From assembly GCF_900314615.1 (NCBI RefSeq), contig NZ_OMWA01000007.1:1-64000 (forward strand): DNA of 64,000 nucleotides, in the 5' to 3' direction. The notes below the pieces were generated by a model, which worked only from the letters and a program-made list of their open reading frames with translations, was not told where the DNA came from and searched no databases. The stretch is from an uncultured Methanobrevibacter sp. (GTDB lineage Archaea; Methanobacteriota; Methanobacteria; Methanobacteriales; Methanobacteriaceae). A program made the translations under genes and the position numbers. Of the stretch, positions 6,699 to 15,062 are shown one piece after another (the stretch's first letter is position 1; each line of letters opens with the position of its first letter).

Positions 6699-8420
6699 TT
6701 ATTCCACCTCGATGGCTTCTAAAAAATAATCTTCAAACAGATAAGTATTGTATCTTAACAGATTCTCAAAAGCTGAATCTAAAATATAAGTGACACAGTA
6801 ATCTGTTTTGCTCCGTATACCTCTACCATAGGATTGCATGAGTGGTATGATAGTATGGAAATTGTACCATTCCTTATCTATATCACATCTTGCTTTGACT
6901 TCATCTTTGTATACTGGACGTGGTACTTTAAAAATGAGTTGGGCTGTGCAGAGGTCTCCTTTGAAATCAACTCCTTCTTTAATGGATGGGCTGATTAGGA
7001 TATTGAAGTCATCTGAAGATTTGAACAATCCAATATTCTCATTCCTGCTTTCACCATAAGCAGGGATTACATCAAAGTTCATGTAACTTAATTCATTGCA
7101 TAACCAATCTGTCTGTTCAATAGAGCTGGTGTGAATTAGGATTTTTTCATCCTGGTGTTGTTGTAAGATTTCACTAACTCCATTCAAGACTTTATCATTC
7201 ATCCATGCTGGGATGTATTTGCCGTTGACTCTTTGATTATATTTGCTGTTGAAATTGCCAAGGTAATGTTTGTATATTGGCCTGTTTTCAACAGGATATG
7301 GTGATTTTTCATAGATGTAACAAGTTTCTGTTGGGCTAATTCCAACCCATCTGCAGAATGATTCGTGGTTAGGTAATGTTCCTGTGAAGAATAATCTGAA
7401 CTCTCCTAAATCTAATAATCTTTGAGTATATTCTTTACCGTATAATGGTTTGAATTGAATATTATTGCGTTTACTGTCAAACCAATCGTCATGTTTTGGG
7501 AGTTTAATAAACCATTCACCAGAACTTAAGTTGGTGATTTTATGTTGGATTTTCAGTATTTTTTGTTCATATTCAGATTCAATTGCTTTGATGATGTTGT
7601 CATCTGCACGGCCTTGTAAGTTACCCACTTCTTTAGCTTTCTTTTCATTGAGTTTTGTGATTATGTCTTCATGTATTTTAATCCAGTAATCAATTGATTG
7701 TAAATCATCGCTTTCCGCATCGAAAACATAGATGTCATAGTTATCGTATATTTCATCTGGATTTAATGAGAATTGGATGATTCCTGTCATGATGTTTTCG
7801 AAGTTGTGGCATTCATCGAATATTATGATGTCTCTTTTTTTGAATCTTGGAATTACATGACTATTGAAGTATAAGCTGTGGTAGTTTGCGTTTACATAAT
7901 TATTGTTTTGTGCGTTGAGGAGTGCTAATTTGTATGGGCAGTCGCTGCATTTCCAGATCATCATTTCTTCTATGATGTTATCGTATTCTTCTTCGGATAT
8001 GTTGTCATGAAAGATGAATGATCTTCCATGTTCTCCGTTGAGTAATGCTTTTTTATCTGCAATTGTCCCATTTTTATTTACTTCTTCAACATAACAATTA
8101 TCACATGAACGGTTAAAGAAACATTGGTAATGTTTTTTTCCTTTCAATTCCACAAGCATTTCTTTAAAATCTTGCATGTATTGTGTTTGAAGGTTGATTG
8201 TTTTGGTGCAAATATATGCCGAATAGAATAGATTTGCTATTGTAGTTGCAATTACACTTTTACCAATTCCAGTTCCAGCATTAACAATTATGTTTTTGTA
8301 ACCGCTGCGAAATGCTGCATCTATTTTTTGCAGTATTCGTATTTGCTCAGGATATGGTGGATATGGTAATGTCCAGAATTCAGCATAGTTATTTTCAAAC
8401 CAATCCATGTCATCTGCCAT
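6699..8420 (-). CDS. XPD/DinG-like superfamily 2 DNA helicase
   Basis: At 573 aa, it shows Walker A AGTGIGKS at residues 48-55, a DECH box at 202-205 and a motif VI QSYGRGIRSKTD near the C-terminus: the signature of Rad3/XPD/DinG helicases. Between motifs I and II lie C100, C106, C109, C158 and C161, where XPD and DinG hold a 4Fe-4S cluster, so an Fe-S domain is likely. The expected activity is ATP-driven 5'-3' DNA unwinding. GGAGGTTACT precedes the ATG. The PD-(D/E)XK nuclease gene lies just upstream, suggesting the two process recombination or replication intermediates of the element. Confidence 0.9.
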   Translation of the reverse strand: MADDMDWFENNYAEFWTLPYPPYPEQIRILQKIDAAFRSGYKNIIVNAGTGIGKSVIATTIANLFYSAYICTKTINLQTQYMQDFKEMLVELKGKKHYQCFFNRSCDNCYVEEVNKNGTIADKKALLNGEHGRSFIFHDNISEEEYDNIIEEMMIWKCSDCPYKLALLNAQNNNYVNANYHSLYFNSHVIPRFKKRDIIIFDECHNFENIMTGIIQFSLNPDEIYDNYDIYVFDAESDDLQSIDYWIKIHEDIITKLNEKKAKEVGNLQGRADDNIIKAIESEYEQKILKIQHKITNLSSGEWFIKLPKHDDWFDSKRNNIQFKPLYGKEYTQRLLDLGEFRLFFTGTLPNHESFCRWVGISPTETCYIYEKSPYPVENRPIYKHYLGNFNSKYNQRVNGKYIPAWMNDKVLNGVSEILQQHQDEKILIHTSSIEQTDWLCNELSYMNFDVIPAYGESRNENIGLFKSSDDFNILISPSIKEGVDFKGDLCTAQLIFKVPRPVYKDEVKARCDIDKEWYNFHTIIPLMQSYGRGIRSKTDYCVTYILDSAFENLLRYNTYLFEDYFLEAIEVE

Positions 8421-8435
8421 GTTTAGTAACCTCCT

Positions 8436-8957
8436 TTACAAGTCATACATTTTTACCATATCTTCAATTGTAATCTCTTCAGGAGGATGTAACACTTTAA
8501 TCCCCTGACTTTCAAATTGGGAATCAAAACGAGAGTCTAATGTGAAAATATAATATTGATTATTCACATTATTCATGAATTTTTTATAAGAGTTTATTTG
8601 TCTTAAAACAGCTCCAAAACTTTCAATTTTTGGTTTTACTTCAATTACATGACTTATAAAAATATCTTTATAATCCACAAACTCACATTCATATCTTCCA
8701 GTAATTTTTAAGTCAGCATATCCTGCAATAAATGTAGGAGATGACATAATTGGTACCTCAGACAAAACTCTGGTCTCTGCTAAAGAATATTTTCTCTCCC
8801 ATGACTTTACGACATTATCAAAACTCAAGTATTGAGAGTAATTATCTTTATCCATTAACCATAGTACCATTGCATCATGCTTTGGAGTTTTCAATTGTTT
8901 ATCATCCAAATCCCATAACTTCTCAGTTGTTTTAAAACGATTCTTTTGTCCAGTCAT
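8436..8957 (-). CDS. PD-(D/E)XK family nuclease, 173 aa
   Basis: Residues 75-130 carry the core: GYADLKI (Asp of the active site), then a strand ending HVIEVKP (the E-x-K pair) and a following helix with a conserved-looking Gln/Tyr (AVLRQINSYKKF). That layout is typical of RecB-like and archaeal virus nucleases. It presumably cuts DNA in replication, recombination or host-DNA degradation. GGAGG lies seven bases before ATG, and it sits between the helicase and the Cys/His protein of the replication region. Confidence 0.78.
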   Translation of the reverse strand: MTGQKNRFKTTEKLWDLDDKQLKTPKHDAMVLWLMDKDNYSQYLSFDNVVKSWERKYSLAETRVLSEVPIMSSPTFIAGYADLKITGRYECEFVDYKDIFISHVIEVKPKIESFGAVLRQINSYKKFMNNVNNQYYIFTLDSRFDSQFESQGIKVLHPPEEITIEDMVKMYDL

Positions 8958-9344
8958 TTAATAACCTCCTTTGTTTGTTTTTAAATCTTTTAACTCTGCG
9001 TAATGTTTTCGAATACTCCTGCGAAGAACACTTCTTTTGATTCTATTTGCTTTTGGTGTGAAATTCAAATAGAAGTCATCATATTCTCGTTCAGGATTTT
9101 CTCTTTTCAATTCTAAAGCATCTTCATAAATTTCTTTCAATTGTTTTTCCTCTGCTTTCTCAGATTGAATTTTTCCACGTAATCTTTGGAATTCTTTATC
9201 TAATATGCAATGCTGTGGATGAGTGCATAACTCATGACCAACTCCAGGACAATAGTAACAAGTGAATTCATCAACAGTTTTGTTCTGAATTCTATCCCAC
9301 TTCTGCTGGGATATTTCCTTGTTGATTTTTTTGTAGTCAATCAT
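8958..9344 (-). CDS. Cys/His-motif coiled-coil protein next to iterons; initiator candidate
   Basis: ATG 9344 is chosen because GGTGAAGATC leads to it (128 aa). C29, C32, H37, C40 and C46 form C-x2-C-x4-H-E-L-C-x5-C, followed by a charged helical region (residues 50-85) and a basic tail (RIKRSVLRRSIRKHY). The protein at 61034-61465 in the other element has the matching C-x-C-x3-H-E-I-C-x5-C and coiled coil. Both genes lie directly beside an iteron-like cluster that follows the replicative ATPase. I infer an iteron-binding initiator or accessory protein; the family is unnamed as far as I know. Confidence 0.7.
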   Translation of the reverse strand: MIDYKKINKEISQQKWDRIQNKTVDEFTCYYCPGVGHELCTHPQHCILDKEFQRLRGKIQSEKAEEKQLKEIYEDALELKRENPEREYDDFYLNFTPKANRIKRSVLRRSIRKHYAELKDLKTNKGGY

Positions 9345-9370
9345 GATCTTCACCAAAATATCCTAATTTT

Positions 9371-9854
9371 TTTCATTGCCATTTCATTGCCAAAAAAATT
9401 TGGCAATAAAGAACTCTTTTCATATTGCCCAGTTTCGCAAAATAAGTCAAGAGAAACCTTGTTTAAAAATCATTGATTTTTCATTGCCAAAATGGATTTT
9501 TCATTGCCAAATCTGAAACAAGACTTCACACAAACCTACAAGCCAAACCAGACCTTCTCAATGCTTATTCAAATTTTGATTGCCACATTGCCAAAAATAT
9601 GTACACGAAGAATTAAAGTTAATTGTAATTTCACATACCTTGAAAAATCAATGACAATTTGGCAATGAAAAAAATGTCAAAAATTGAATAAGCAATTATC
9701 ATCCTCCTTTAACATAATAAACCAATTTCCATGCTTTTTGTTATTGCCATTTTTAATTGGCAATGAAAAATGGGTTTTGGCAAAGTGGCAATGAAACAAA
9801 AAGACCATGAAAACAATACCCAAATTCAATAAAATCACCTCGTTTATTGCCACT
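9371..9854. repeat. Iteron-like cluster of TTGGCAATG/CATTGCCAA motifs; candidate replication origin
   Basis: The 500-base gene-free stretch between the ATPase gene and the Cys/His gene holds about a dozen copies of ATTGCC or its complement GGCAAT. Clear ones lie near 9374, 9385, 9400, 9482, 9502, 9579, 9586, 9659, 9743, 9757, 9787 and 9845. A 17-bp direct repeat, GATTTTTCATTGCCAAA, occurs at 9475-9491 and 9495-9511. Inverted pairs face each other at 9385/9400 and 9743/9757. A longer inverted pair (GCTTATTCAAATTTT at 9563 and its near-complement at 9679) encloses part of it. The arrangement is that of an iteron origin; a cluster of operators for the downstream operon is the alternative. Confidence 0.7.
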
Positions 9855-9861
9855 GCTAAAA

Positions 9862-11610
9862 CTAACCATTATCAAAATCCAACCAAAAAGGTTTCATAAC
9901 ATCATCACTCTGATTCAAAATACTGCAATCCTCATCATGAATAACATCATTTAAAAGAATATACTCAACAATATCATCAGGGTATTCAAACTCTAAACGA
10001 CGCTTACTGTTTTCAGTTAACACCAACATCTCATTCTGATGAATCTCATCAACATTCTCAACCAGAGCATACATATTACTCTTCCCATGTTTACCAACAA
10101 CTTTCAAAAAACCTTCCTGATTCAACTCCGTGAAGTACCGGTATAATGATCTCTTCGCAATACTCACATTACCCTCTTCAATATAATCATTAATAGTGAA
10201 ACCAAAATCCTCACCAGAATCATATTTGAATGTGGAATCCGCCTGATAAATCCAGTTATCACTATTTTCAACAATATCATCAAGTAATTCAGCAGCTTTT
10301 TTAGATAAATTCCTTGTAATACTTGCCATATATGGTCTGAGTAAAGTAACAAAGTATTGTAAATCTTCAGGATTAGTGAAGATGACTTTTTCACCATTAA
10401 TATTATGCACTTCGCGATTAGCACTATTAAAAGCAGTAATCACTTTCAATATTCCATTGTACTTGTCATAATCTCTTTTGTAATATTCAGATGCACCGAT
10501 TAAATTTAGGATAGCGTCAGAATAAGGATTGACAATGTTAATGTCGCTGAATTTATATCTTAAACCAAGAACCATTTTCTGAATTTCTGTTTTAAAAGAA
10601 AGCATAGATTGATATATTTGTTCTGTTTTACCGCCTTTCAATTCCAAATAGGATTTACGAGCATTGAATACTGCTCGATTATTTGTTCTAGGTGTGAAAA
10701 TAAAACTACGGGATAGTTCCTGTGAATCAAAACTATAATTTGGAACAGTAGTATATGTTAGACAAGGGAAACCTTTCAGGATTAGATCAACAACTTGGAA
10801 TTCCCCATCGACTTTAATAGTAATTGGCCTTGCAAGGTAACCATCAGTCTGCAATTCTTTGAGAAGATTTTTTGTATCTTCAACTTCATCCTGGTCACTA
10901 TTACCTCCAAGGTCACCATACACTACAATTTTCCCATCATAATATCGTTGATTTTCTTCAGCACGACGGAACATAGAAGCCATAGTAGGTTTCTTCTCAT
11001 ATCTTATGAACTCTTCAGGAATCATGGACAAGGCCACATTCTCAATATGAGTTTTACCGCTACTTCCATCACCCAAACCAATAACACTTATTGGATTTTT
11101 AAGGATAACTTGACTACAGTAACAAAGGAAAGTAATCATAATATTTGTTCTTTCTCCTGCAGTATACCAGTCAACTAATGATGCAGCATAAATCAAAGGT
11201 TTAACCTGATTGTTGAATAAATCCAAACCCTCCTCATATGATTGCTTGTTTTGAGCTAACTCTTCTTTTTCATTCTGTTTTTGAGCTTCGATTTCAACTT
11301 CAACGTACTCATCAACAAAACTATTCATCACAACCTTTAATTCATCGAATATTTGAGTAACACCCAATTTATTCAATGTATTTTGAGGATTGAGATGTTT
11401 TTTGATTTCAACACCTACGGTTGACCTTTCAGTAATACTGAGAGGAGCATCTCCTTTCAATTCATTAATCAACTTCTTTTCATCATTGAAAAAGTAATAC
11501 TTGCAGCCTTTCTTAAAAGGAACTGGTTTGATGGTGAAACCATCTTCCAGTTTAATCCCATAGTCAAGACTCCACAACATTTCTGTTTCAGGTGCAGCTT
11601 CTAATCCCAT
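9862..11610 (-). CDS. Replicative ATPase/helicase-like protein, 582 aa
   Basis: Residues 175-187 hold a Walker A loop (GDGSSGKT at 180-187) and residues 227-235 a Walker B-like KIVVYGDLGG. A sensor-like region follows (CLTYTTVPNYSFDSQELSRSFIF). The C-terminus (residues 440-520) has a winged-helix look (SIAKRSLYRYFTELNQEGFLKVVG). This is the architecture of viral and plasmid replication initiator helicases, but I cannot place it in SF3, D5 or MCM by eye. It follows the SSB-like gene and ends at the iteron cluster, as does the ATPase gene at 58743-60758. GGAGGTGA precedes the ATG. Confidence 0.75.
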   Translation of the reverse strand: MGLEAAPETEMLWSLDYGIKLEDGFTIKPVPFKKGCKYYFFNDEKKLINELKGDAPLSITERSTVGVEIKKHLNPQNTLNKLGVTQIFDELKVVMNSFVDEYVEVEIEAQKQNEKEELAQNKQSYEEGLDLFNNQVKPLIYAASLVDWYTAGERTNIMITFLCYCSQVILKNPISVIGLGDGSSGKTHIENVALSMIPEEFIRYEKKPTMASMFRRAEENQRYYDGKIVVYGDLGGNSDQDEVEDTKNLLKELQTDGYLARPITIKVDGEFQVVDLILKGFPCLTYTTVPNYSFDSQELSRSFIFTPRTNNRAVFNARKSYLELKGGKTEQIYQSMLSFKTEIQKMVLGLRYKFSDINIVNPYSDAILNLIGASEYYKRDYDKYNGILKVITAFNSANREVHNINGEKVIFTNPEDLQYFVTLLRPYMASITRNLSKKAAELLDDIVENSDNWIYQADSTFKYDSGEDFGFTINDYIEEGNVSIAKRSLYRYFTELNQEGFLKVVGKHGKSNMYALVENVDEIHQNEMLVLTENSKRRLEFEYPDDIVEYILLNDVIHDEDCSILNQSDDVMKPFWLDFDNG

Positions 11611-11674
11611 ACGCTATTTTCACCTCCTGGTCCAGTCAATAAAATAAACAAATAAACCACCAAGAAGAGGTTAT

Positions 11675-12229
11675 TTATTCAATCTTGGTGATTTTGAAAG
11701 TAGGATAATCGCTGTTATCGACTTCTACTTGTTCAATAGTGACTCTTTTACCATCAATGAAATCTGCAACATTTTTCAAATTGATTTTTTTGAAGATGTT
11801 GATTTCATCACCAGTTTTTGGATCAATAAGTGACTTTGGGTCAATGATGTTCATGATTCCAGTTAACCAGTTCCAGAGGTTTCTGTGGAAGTCAAATCTT
11901 TCAGTTGGTTTTTGAACACGGGTTGCAATACCATTGTCTTTGAATTTAGGACAGTTAAGGTAAATGTCTAAGTATTCTCCAACTTCTGGTTCTTCATCTT
12001 CATCGAGTAATGGGTTTTCATGTTCGTCGATTAATCTGAACCTGATTTGTGAGTATTTTTTGACTTCGTCATCTCTTTCCACTATAGGGAATAATTCAAC
12101 ACTTGCTTCACCGCTGAAAGCTTGACCTGCTACCATGTCAGATAAGTAGTATCTTTTGTAGTCTTCTAAGTCGTTTTCTTCTGTTCCAGTTTCCATTCCA
12201 AATAATTTGTTTAAATCAGTTTTTGCCAT
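11675..12229 (-). CDS. SSB-like (OB-fold candidate) replication protein, 184 aa
   Basis: An acidic beta-rich protein (SQIRFRLIDEHENP, EYLDIYLNCP, KRVTIEQVEVDNSDYPTFKITKIE) directly upstream of the replicative ATPase gene. The protein at 58232-58732 holds the same position in the second element and has a similar strand pattern and acidic character. The C-terminal strand pair (G-K-R-V-T-I ... F-K-I) resembles phage single-strand binding proteins. I infer ssDNA binding from fold style and synteny; aromatic contacts are not resolved. GGAGGAATT precedes the ATG. Confidence 0.6.
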   Translation of the reverse strand: MAKTDLNKLFGMETGTEENDLEDYKRYYLSDMVAGQAFSGEASVELFPIVERDDEVKKYSQIRFRLIDEHENPLLDEDEEPEVGEYLDIYLNCPKFKDNGIATRVQKPTERFDFHRNLWNWLTGIMNIIDPKSLIDPKTGDEINIFKKINLKNVADFIDGKRVTIEQVEVDNSDYPTFKITKIE

Positions 12230-12244
12230 TTATAATTCCTCCAT

Positions 12245-12574
12245 TTATATCTCATTTATCAATTTAAAAAATAACTCTCTTGACAATCCATATAATGCAA
12301 ATTCGCCATCTTTACTATTCCTATTTTTGAAATTAGTTTCAAATTGTGCAGGAGTTTGTGAAACATTATCGAGTATTATAATTGTATTATAGATTTCCTC
12401 AATTTTTTCTTCTTCAAAACTTCCTAAGCTTGTAGTGCTTTTATTTGGCCTTGTAAATATGGCTCGGTATTTCTCGGATTTATTATTTTTTTTAATCTCA
12501 AAACTTCCGTTTCTAAGCATATATGGTCCGTATATGTCACCAGTTTTATCTTGTCTTGATGGTTCCAATGTCAT
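12245..12574 (-). CDS. Small protein with weak AP2/arm-type unit, 109 aa
   Basis: Residues 15-60 (YMLRNGSFEIKKNNKSEKYR ... TSLGSFEEEKIEEIYNTI) follow the strand-strand-strand-helix pattern of the AP2-like proteins at 3007 and 4172. The match is weaker because the helix lacks the A-x3-R signature. Otherwise there are only helical segments. It lies inside the replication block, so a DNA-binding accessory role is possible. Low certainty on the domain, reasonable certainty on the gene. Confidence 0.6.
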   Translation of the reverse strand: MTLEPSRQDKTGDIYGPYMLRNGSFEIKKNNKSEKYRAIFTRPNKSTTSLGSFEEEKIEEIYNTIIILDNVSQTPAQFETNFKNRNSKDGEFALYGLSRELFFKLINEI

Positions 12575-12580
12575 TGTTAA

Positions 12581-12859
12581 TCAATCCTTAAATAATTTTT
12601 TTAAAAGTTCATTTCTTGTCTCAGTTAATTTTTCATTCATCAAATCCATGTCCATAACCATTATAGAGCAGATAGAATCTAAATCTAAACATTTAGTGGT
12701 TAAATGTTCATCAGATTCAATTAGAATATCTCCACCTTGATTGGTTATTCTGTCTTGATTATTGCATGGAACGTTAGTACCACTAACTAATTCGAAAACC
12801 ATTATCTGATTTTCGTTTGTTAAGGTATTGTGCATTTTTTCAATGTTTTCATAGTCCAT
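12581..12859 (-). CDS. Hypothetical acidic protein, 92 aa
   Basis: Starts MDYENIEKMHNTL at ATG 12859, just behind the recurring element motif GCGGATGTGAAAG (12864-12876), which contains a GGATGTGA that could serve as ribosome binding site. The protein is soluble and acidic with a helical C-terminus. No domain recognised. Confidence 0.6.
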   Translation of the reverse strand: MDYENIEKMHNTLTNENQIMVFELVSGTNVPCNNQDRITNQGGDILIESDEHLTTKCLDLDSICSIMVMDMDLMNEKLTETRNELLKKLFKD

Positions 12860-12906
12860 TTTACTTTCACATCCGCATAAAAAATTTAAAATAAAAAGGT
12901 TGGAAA

Positions 12907-13599
12907 TTATTGATAGCTAGGCATTTCCTCCGCAGGAGTAGGTTCAAAACCAGCTAACTTCATAATCCAAGACAAAGCCATACGATACACTTTTCCTAAT
13001 GCACGTGTCTGAGCCATTGAATATACATCAGGCTCATTTTTCTGGAATCCTGCACTAGTTGCTATTGCTTCCGCAGTCGCAAGTAAAGTTCCACTAACCA
13101 ATTTACCATTTTCAATAATAGCATTTTGATAAAGGCTAACTCTTGCTTTGTATCCGTATTTTGCTTTGGTTTGAAAGGGTACCACACATTCTGTGATTGG
13201 AGTTATACCTAACATTGTTCCAAGAGTGTTCCATCCTTCAACAGTAACATAACCTTTTTCTTTATTAGATTTGTTTAATCCATAGAGTACAAGGTCTTGT
13301 TTTTCAAGGACGTTTGAGAGAATATTTGCAACATGGGTTGCTACTTCAATTTTAACATCCATTCCATAGTTTGGATTTAAAATATCCGCTTCTCTAATTG
13401 TTGGAACTGAAGAACTTTCTTCAACTGTTGCTGGTAGAACTACATTTGGTTCCGCTTTTTTAATTGGTTCTTCAATAAATTCTGCTTTAGCTCTTTTTGG
13501 AGCATCGTTTAATTCTATAATTTCTTCTTCTTTTTCTATTTCTCCCATTTCTTCCAAGGTTTCTTGAATAGTGGGATTTTGAGTTGGTTCTAAACCCAT
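12907..13599 (-). CDS. Candidate single-strand annealing protein (Rad52/Erf-like), 230 aa
   Basis: ATG 13599 follows GGAGG by nine bases; the longer frame would run into the upstream gene. The N-terminal 75 residues are acidic and disordered. The core has GYVTVEGWNTLGTMLGITP, a VSLYQNA strand, and a C-terminal SMAQTRALGKVYRMALSWIM helix with PAEEM. The protein at 57603-58199 keeps the matching landmarks (K-SAWQKLSRAF, STAKTRATNRAIAELI, SAEEM), also just before an SSB-like gene. This pattern occurs in phage proteins beside SSB genes. The Rad52/Erf annealing assignment is inference from arrangement and helix signature. Confidence 0.65.
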   Translation of the reverse strand: MGLEPTQNPTIQETLEEMGEIEKEEEIIELNDAPKRAKAEFIEEPIKKAEPNVVLPATVEESSSVPTIREADILNPNYGMDVKIEVATHVANILSNVLEKQDLVLYGLNKSNKEKGYVTVEGWNTLGTMLGITPITECVVPFQTKAKYGYKARVSLYQNAIIENGKLVSGTLLATAEAIATSAGFQKNEPDVYSMAQTRALGKVYRMALSWIMKLAGFEPTPAEEMPSYQ

Positions 13600-13600
13600 T

Positions 13601-13948
13601 CTAAAATTCCTCCATATAAATTTCTTCTTCACGTATCAACGGAGTTTCAGACTCCATTATACGATAACAATAAAATTCCAGTACAACATCTTCAGGGATA
13701 GTTTCCGCATTTTCAGGTAATCTACCCCCTGTTAAATGTACAATGAATAGAATATCTCCTGGTCTTAAAGTGAAAGGACTTGGATTATATGCAATTCCTA
13801 ATATTTTAGCCAGACTTTTATTTTTCATATGAGAAAATGCATCCTCGCTTAAAAATTGGAACTCATCTTCAGTTAACTGATGACATTTCATATCCCAGTC
13901 CTTAAATGGAAACATATTCGGAGAATCGGAATTACTGATAAATTTCAT
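13601..13948 (-). CDS. DUF1874 family protein, candidate AcrIII-1 viral ring nuclease
   Basis: At 115 aa, it is the usual size of the family. It opens KFISNSDSPNMF, matching the N-A-F-S-I-N-M start of the rudivirus protein SIRV1 gp29 with S9 at the place of its Ser11. DAFSHMKNKSLAKILGI puts H40 where the catalytic His47 lies. FTLRPGDILFIV is followed by GGRLPE, with R76 and E79 at the places of Arg85 and Glu88. Known members degrade cyclic tetra-adenylate, the alarm molecule of type III CRISPR, and so switch off that defence. All four active-site positions being kept suggests the same job here. I compared with remembered sequence, so an alignment is needed. Coupled to the annealing-protein gene. 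Confidence 0.78.
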   Translation of the reverse strand: MKFISNSDSPNMFPFKDWDMKCHQLTEDEFQFLSEDAFSHMKNKSLAKILGIAYNPSPFTLRPGDILFIVHLTGGRLPENAETIPEDVVLEFYCYRIMESETPLIREEEIYMEEF

Positions 13949-14119
13949 TTATTTTCCTCCTAAAATCTTGTTCATTACTTCTTTGTCCATACCTTCGAGA
14001 TTAGCAGTTTTTTCTGCTAATCTTTCATCGAAGGTTTTTCCATCGTTGGGATTGTTTTCATCCCAACATGATTCGATTAAAATTGTCATGTCTTCACATG
14101 ATTGCTTAAAATTCTTCAT
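13949..14119 (-). CDS. Small hypothetical protein, 56 aa
   Basis: Reads MKNFKQSCEDMTILIESCWD and ends KILGGK just before the ATG of the ring-nuclease candidate; GGAGG inside its last codons serves that gene. The two genes are therefore translationally coupled. Acidic, probably helical, two cysteines. No family known. Because it sits with the anti-CRISPR candidate, it may be a co-expressed accessory, which is inference only. Confidence 0.58.
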   Translation of the reverse strand: MKNFKQSCEDMTILIESCWDENNPNDGKTFDERLAEKTANLEGMDKEVMNKILGGK

Positions 14120-14121
14120 TA

Positions 14122-14373
14122 TTACACTCCTATAAGATATCCTTCAATACTGGTCCATGAATGGATTCCATTATCTGTTGGATATGATTGTTCATAGATC
14201 ACTTGGGTAATTGGTAGATTGTTGTCATCTACTGCTTCTTCGATAGCATCATGACAGTTTCCTAATGTGAATTCATCAAGAGAGATTCCTTGTCTTTCAA
14301 TGAATTTGCAAGTGGAATATGCATCGAATAATGAATCATGAGTGTTAACGTCTTCAAGGCAGATTGTTTTCAT
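14122..14373 (-). CDS. Hypothetical protein, 83 aa
   Basis: A soluble mixed-fold protein starting MKTICLEDVNTHDSLFDAY, with GLSLDEFTLG-like helices and a C-terminal beta strand. It is separated from the next small gene by only two bases. No domain is recognised and no unusual composition is seen. Confidence 0.6.
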   Translation of the reverse strand: MKTICLEDVNTHDSLFDAYSTCKFIERQGISLDEFTLGNCHDAIEEAVDDNNLPITQVIYEQSYPTDNGIHSWTSIEGYLIGV

Positions 14374-14379
14374 AGCTAT

Positions 14380-14832
14380 CTACTTCCCAAATACTCTTAT
14401 TCTTCTTTTCACAGAATCAATGCAATTATGAAAACCAATGATTTTATGGTCCACTACAGGCCTAATACTTCGAGTGTAGGTGTAGTCTTGATTCTTGGCC
14501 ATGTAATGATACTTTGCATAGTTATCATAATGTTGAAATTTTTCAATGAGCAACTCATAGTATTTGACAGATTCATAGTCATCTGGATTATCTTGTTTTA
14601 ATTGGTTGATTTCCATTTGGACTTCTTCTTCTTTGATTTTCCAGAACATTGCTTGCATTTCACAGTAGGTTTTCTTAAGTTCGCCTGCTGTGTTAGCTAA
14701 TTCTTCATCATCATCAGATTCGATAAGTGATTGAATGTTCCTTTTTAATTGAAGATATCGTTCAGTTAACTCTTCATGCTCTTGTTTGTATTCATCAAGG
14801 TCAGTGATGATGAATGGTTTGAAATCTTCCAT
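14380..14832 (-). CDS. Coiled-coil hypothetical protein, 150 aa
   Basis: The frame extends to 14994, but ATG 14832 (MEDFKPFIITDLDEY) has GAGAGAGGTG upstream and avoids overlapping the membrane-protein gene. Residues 12-100 are almost continuously helical and charged (EELTERYLQLKRNIQSLIES), suggesting a long coiled coil. The tail is aromatic and basic. Function unknown. Confidence 0.65.
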   Translation of the reverse strand: MEDFKPFIITDLDEYKQEHEELTERYLQLKRNIQSLIESDDDEELANTAGELKKTYCEMQAMFWKIKEEEVQMEINQLKQDNPDDYESVKYYELLIEKFQHYDNYAKYHYMAKNQDYTYTRSIRPVVDHKIIGFHNCIDSVKRRIRVFGK

Positions 14833-14852
14833 AAACAGCACCTCTCTCAAAA

Positions 14853-15062
14853 TTAACATCCATTTGCAATGAAGTTTCGCATTCCTCCACTTTCTACAGC
14901 AGCATGACCTGTGACTGCGAAGATTAATGCTCCGCTGATTAAGATGCTGAATCCGATTGCAAGGAGTATTGCAGCTGGGTGTAGTAACACCCAACTTTCA
15001 AAATTCATTAATGGAGAAACTTGATCTTCTACTTTGCCGAGTCTTGCAGGAGTTTTGTTCAT
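14853..15062 (-). CDS. Small single-span membrane protein, 69 aa
   Basis: A polar N-terminus (MNKTPARLGKVEDQ) is followed by one strong hydrophobic span (residues 27-52, LLHPAAILLAIGFSILISGALIFAV) and a short tail. The protein at 57467-57601 in the other element starts in a similar way (MTKPARLYPKEEP) and also has a single span upstream of its replication block. They may be counterparts. Coupled by ATGA to the next gene; role unknown. Confidence 0.62.
   Translation of the reverse strand: MNKTPARLGKVEDQVSPLMNFESWVLLHPAAILLAIGFSILISGALIFAVTGHAAVESGGMRNFIANGC

Noticed and set aside
9361..9860. Possible CRISPR array from the repeated CATTGCCAA motifs
   Set aside because: Repeats are only 7-17 bases, occur in both orientations and have no regular spacer length.
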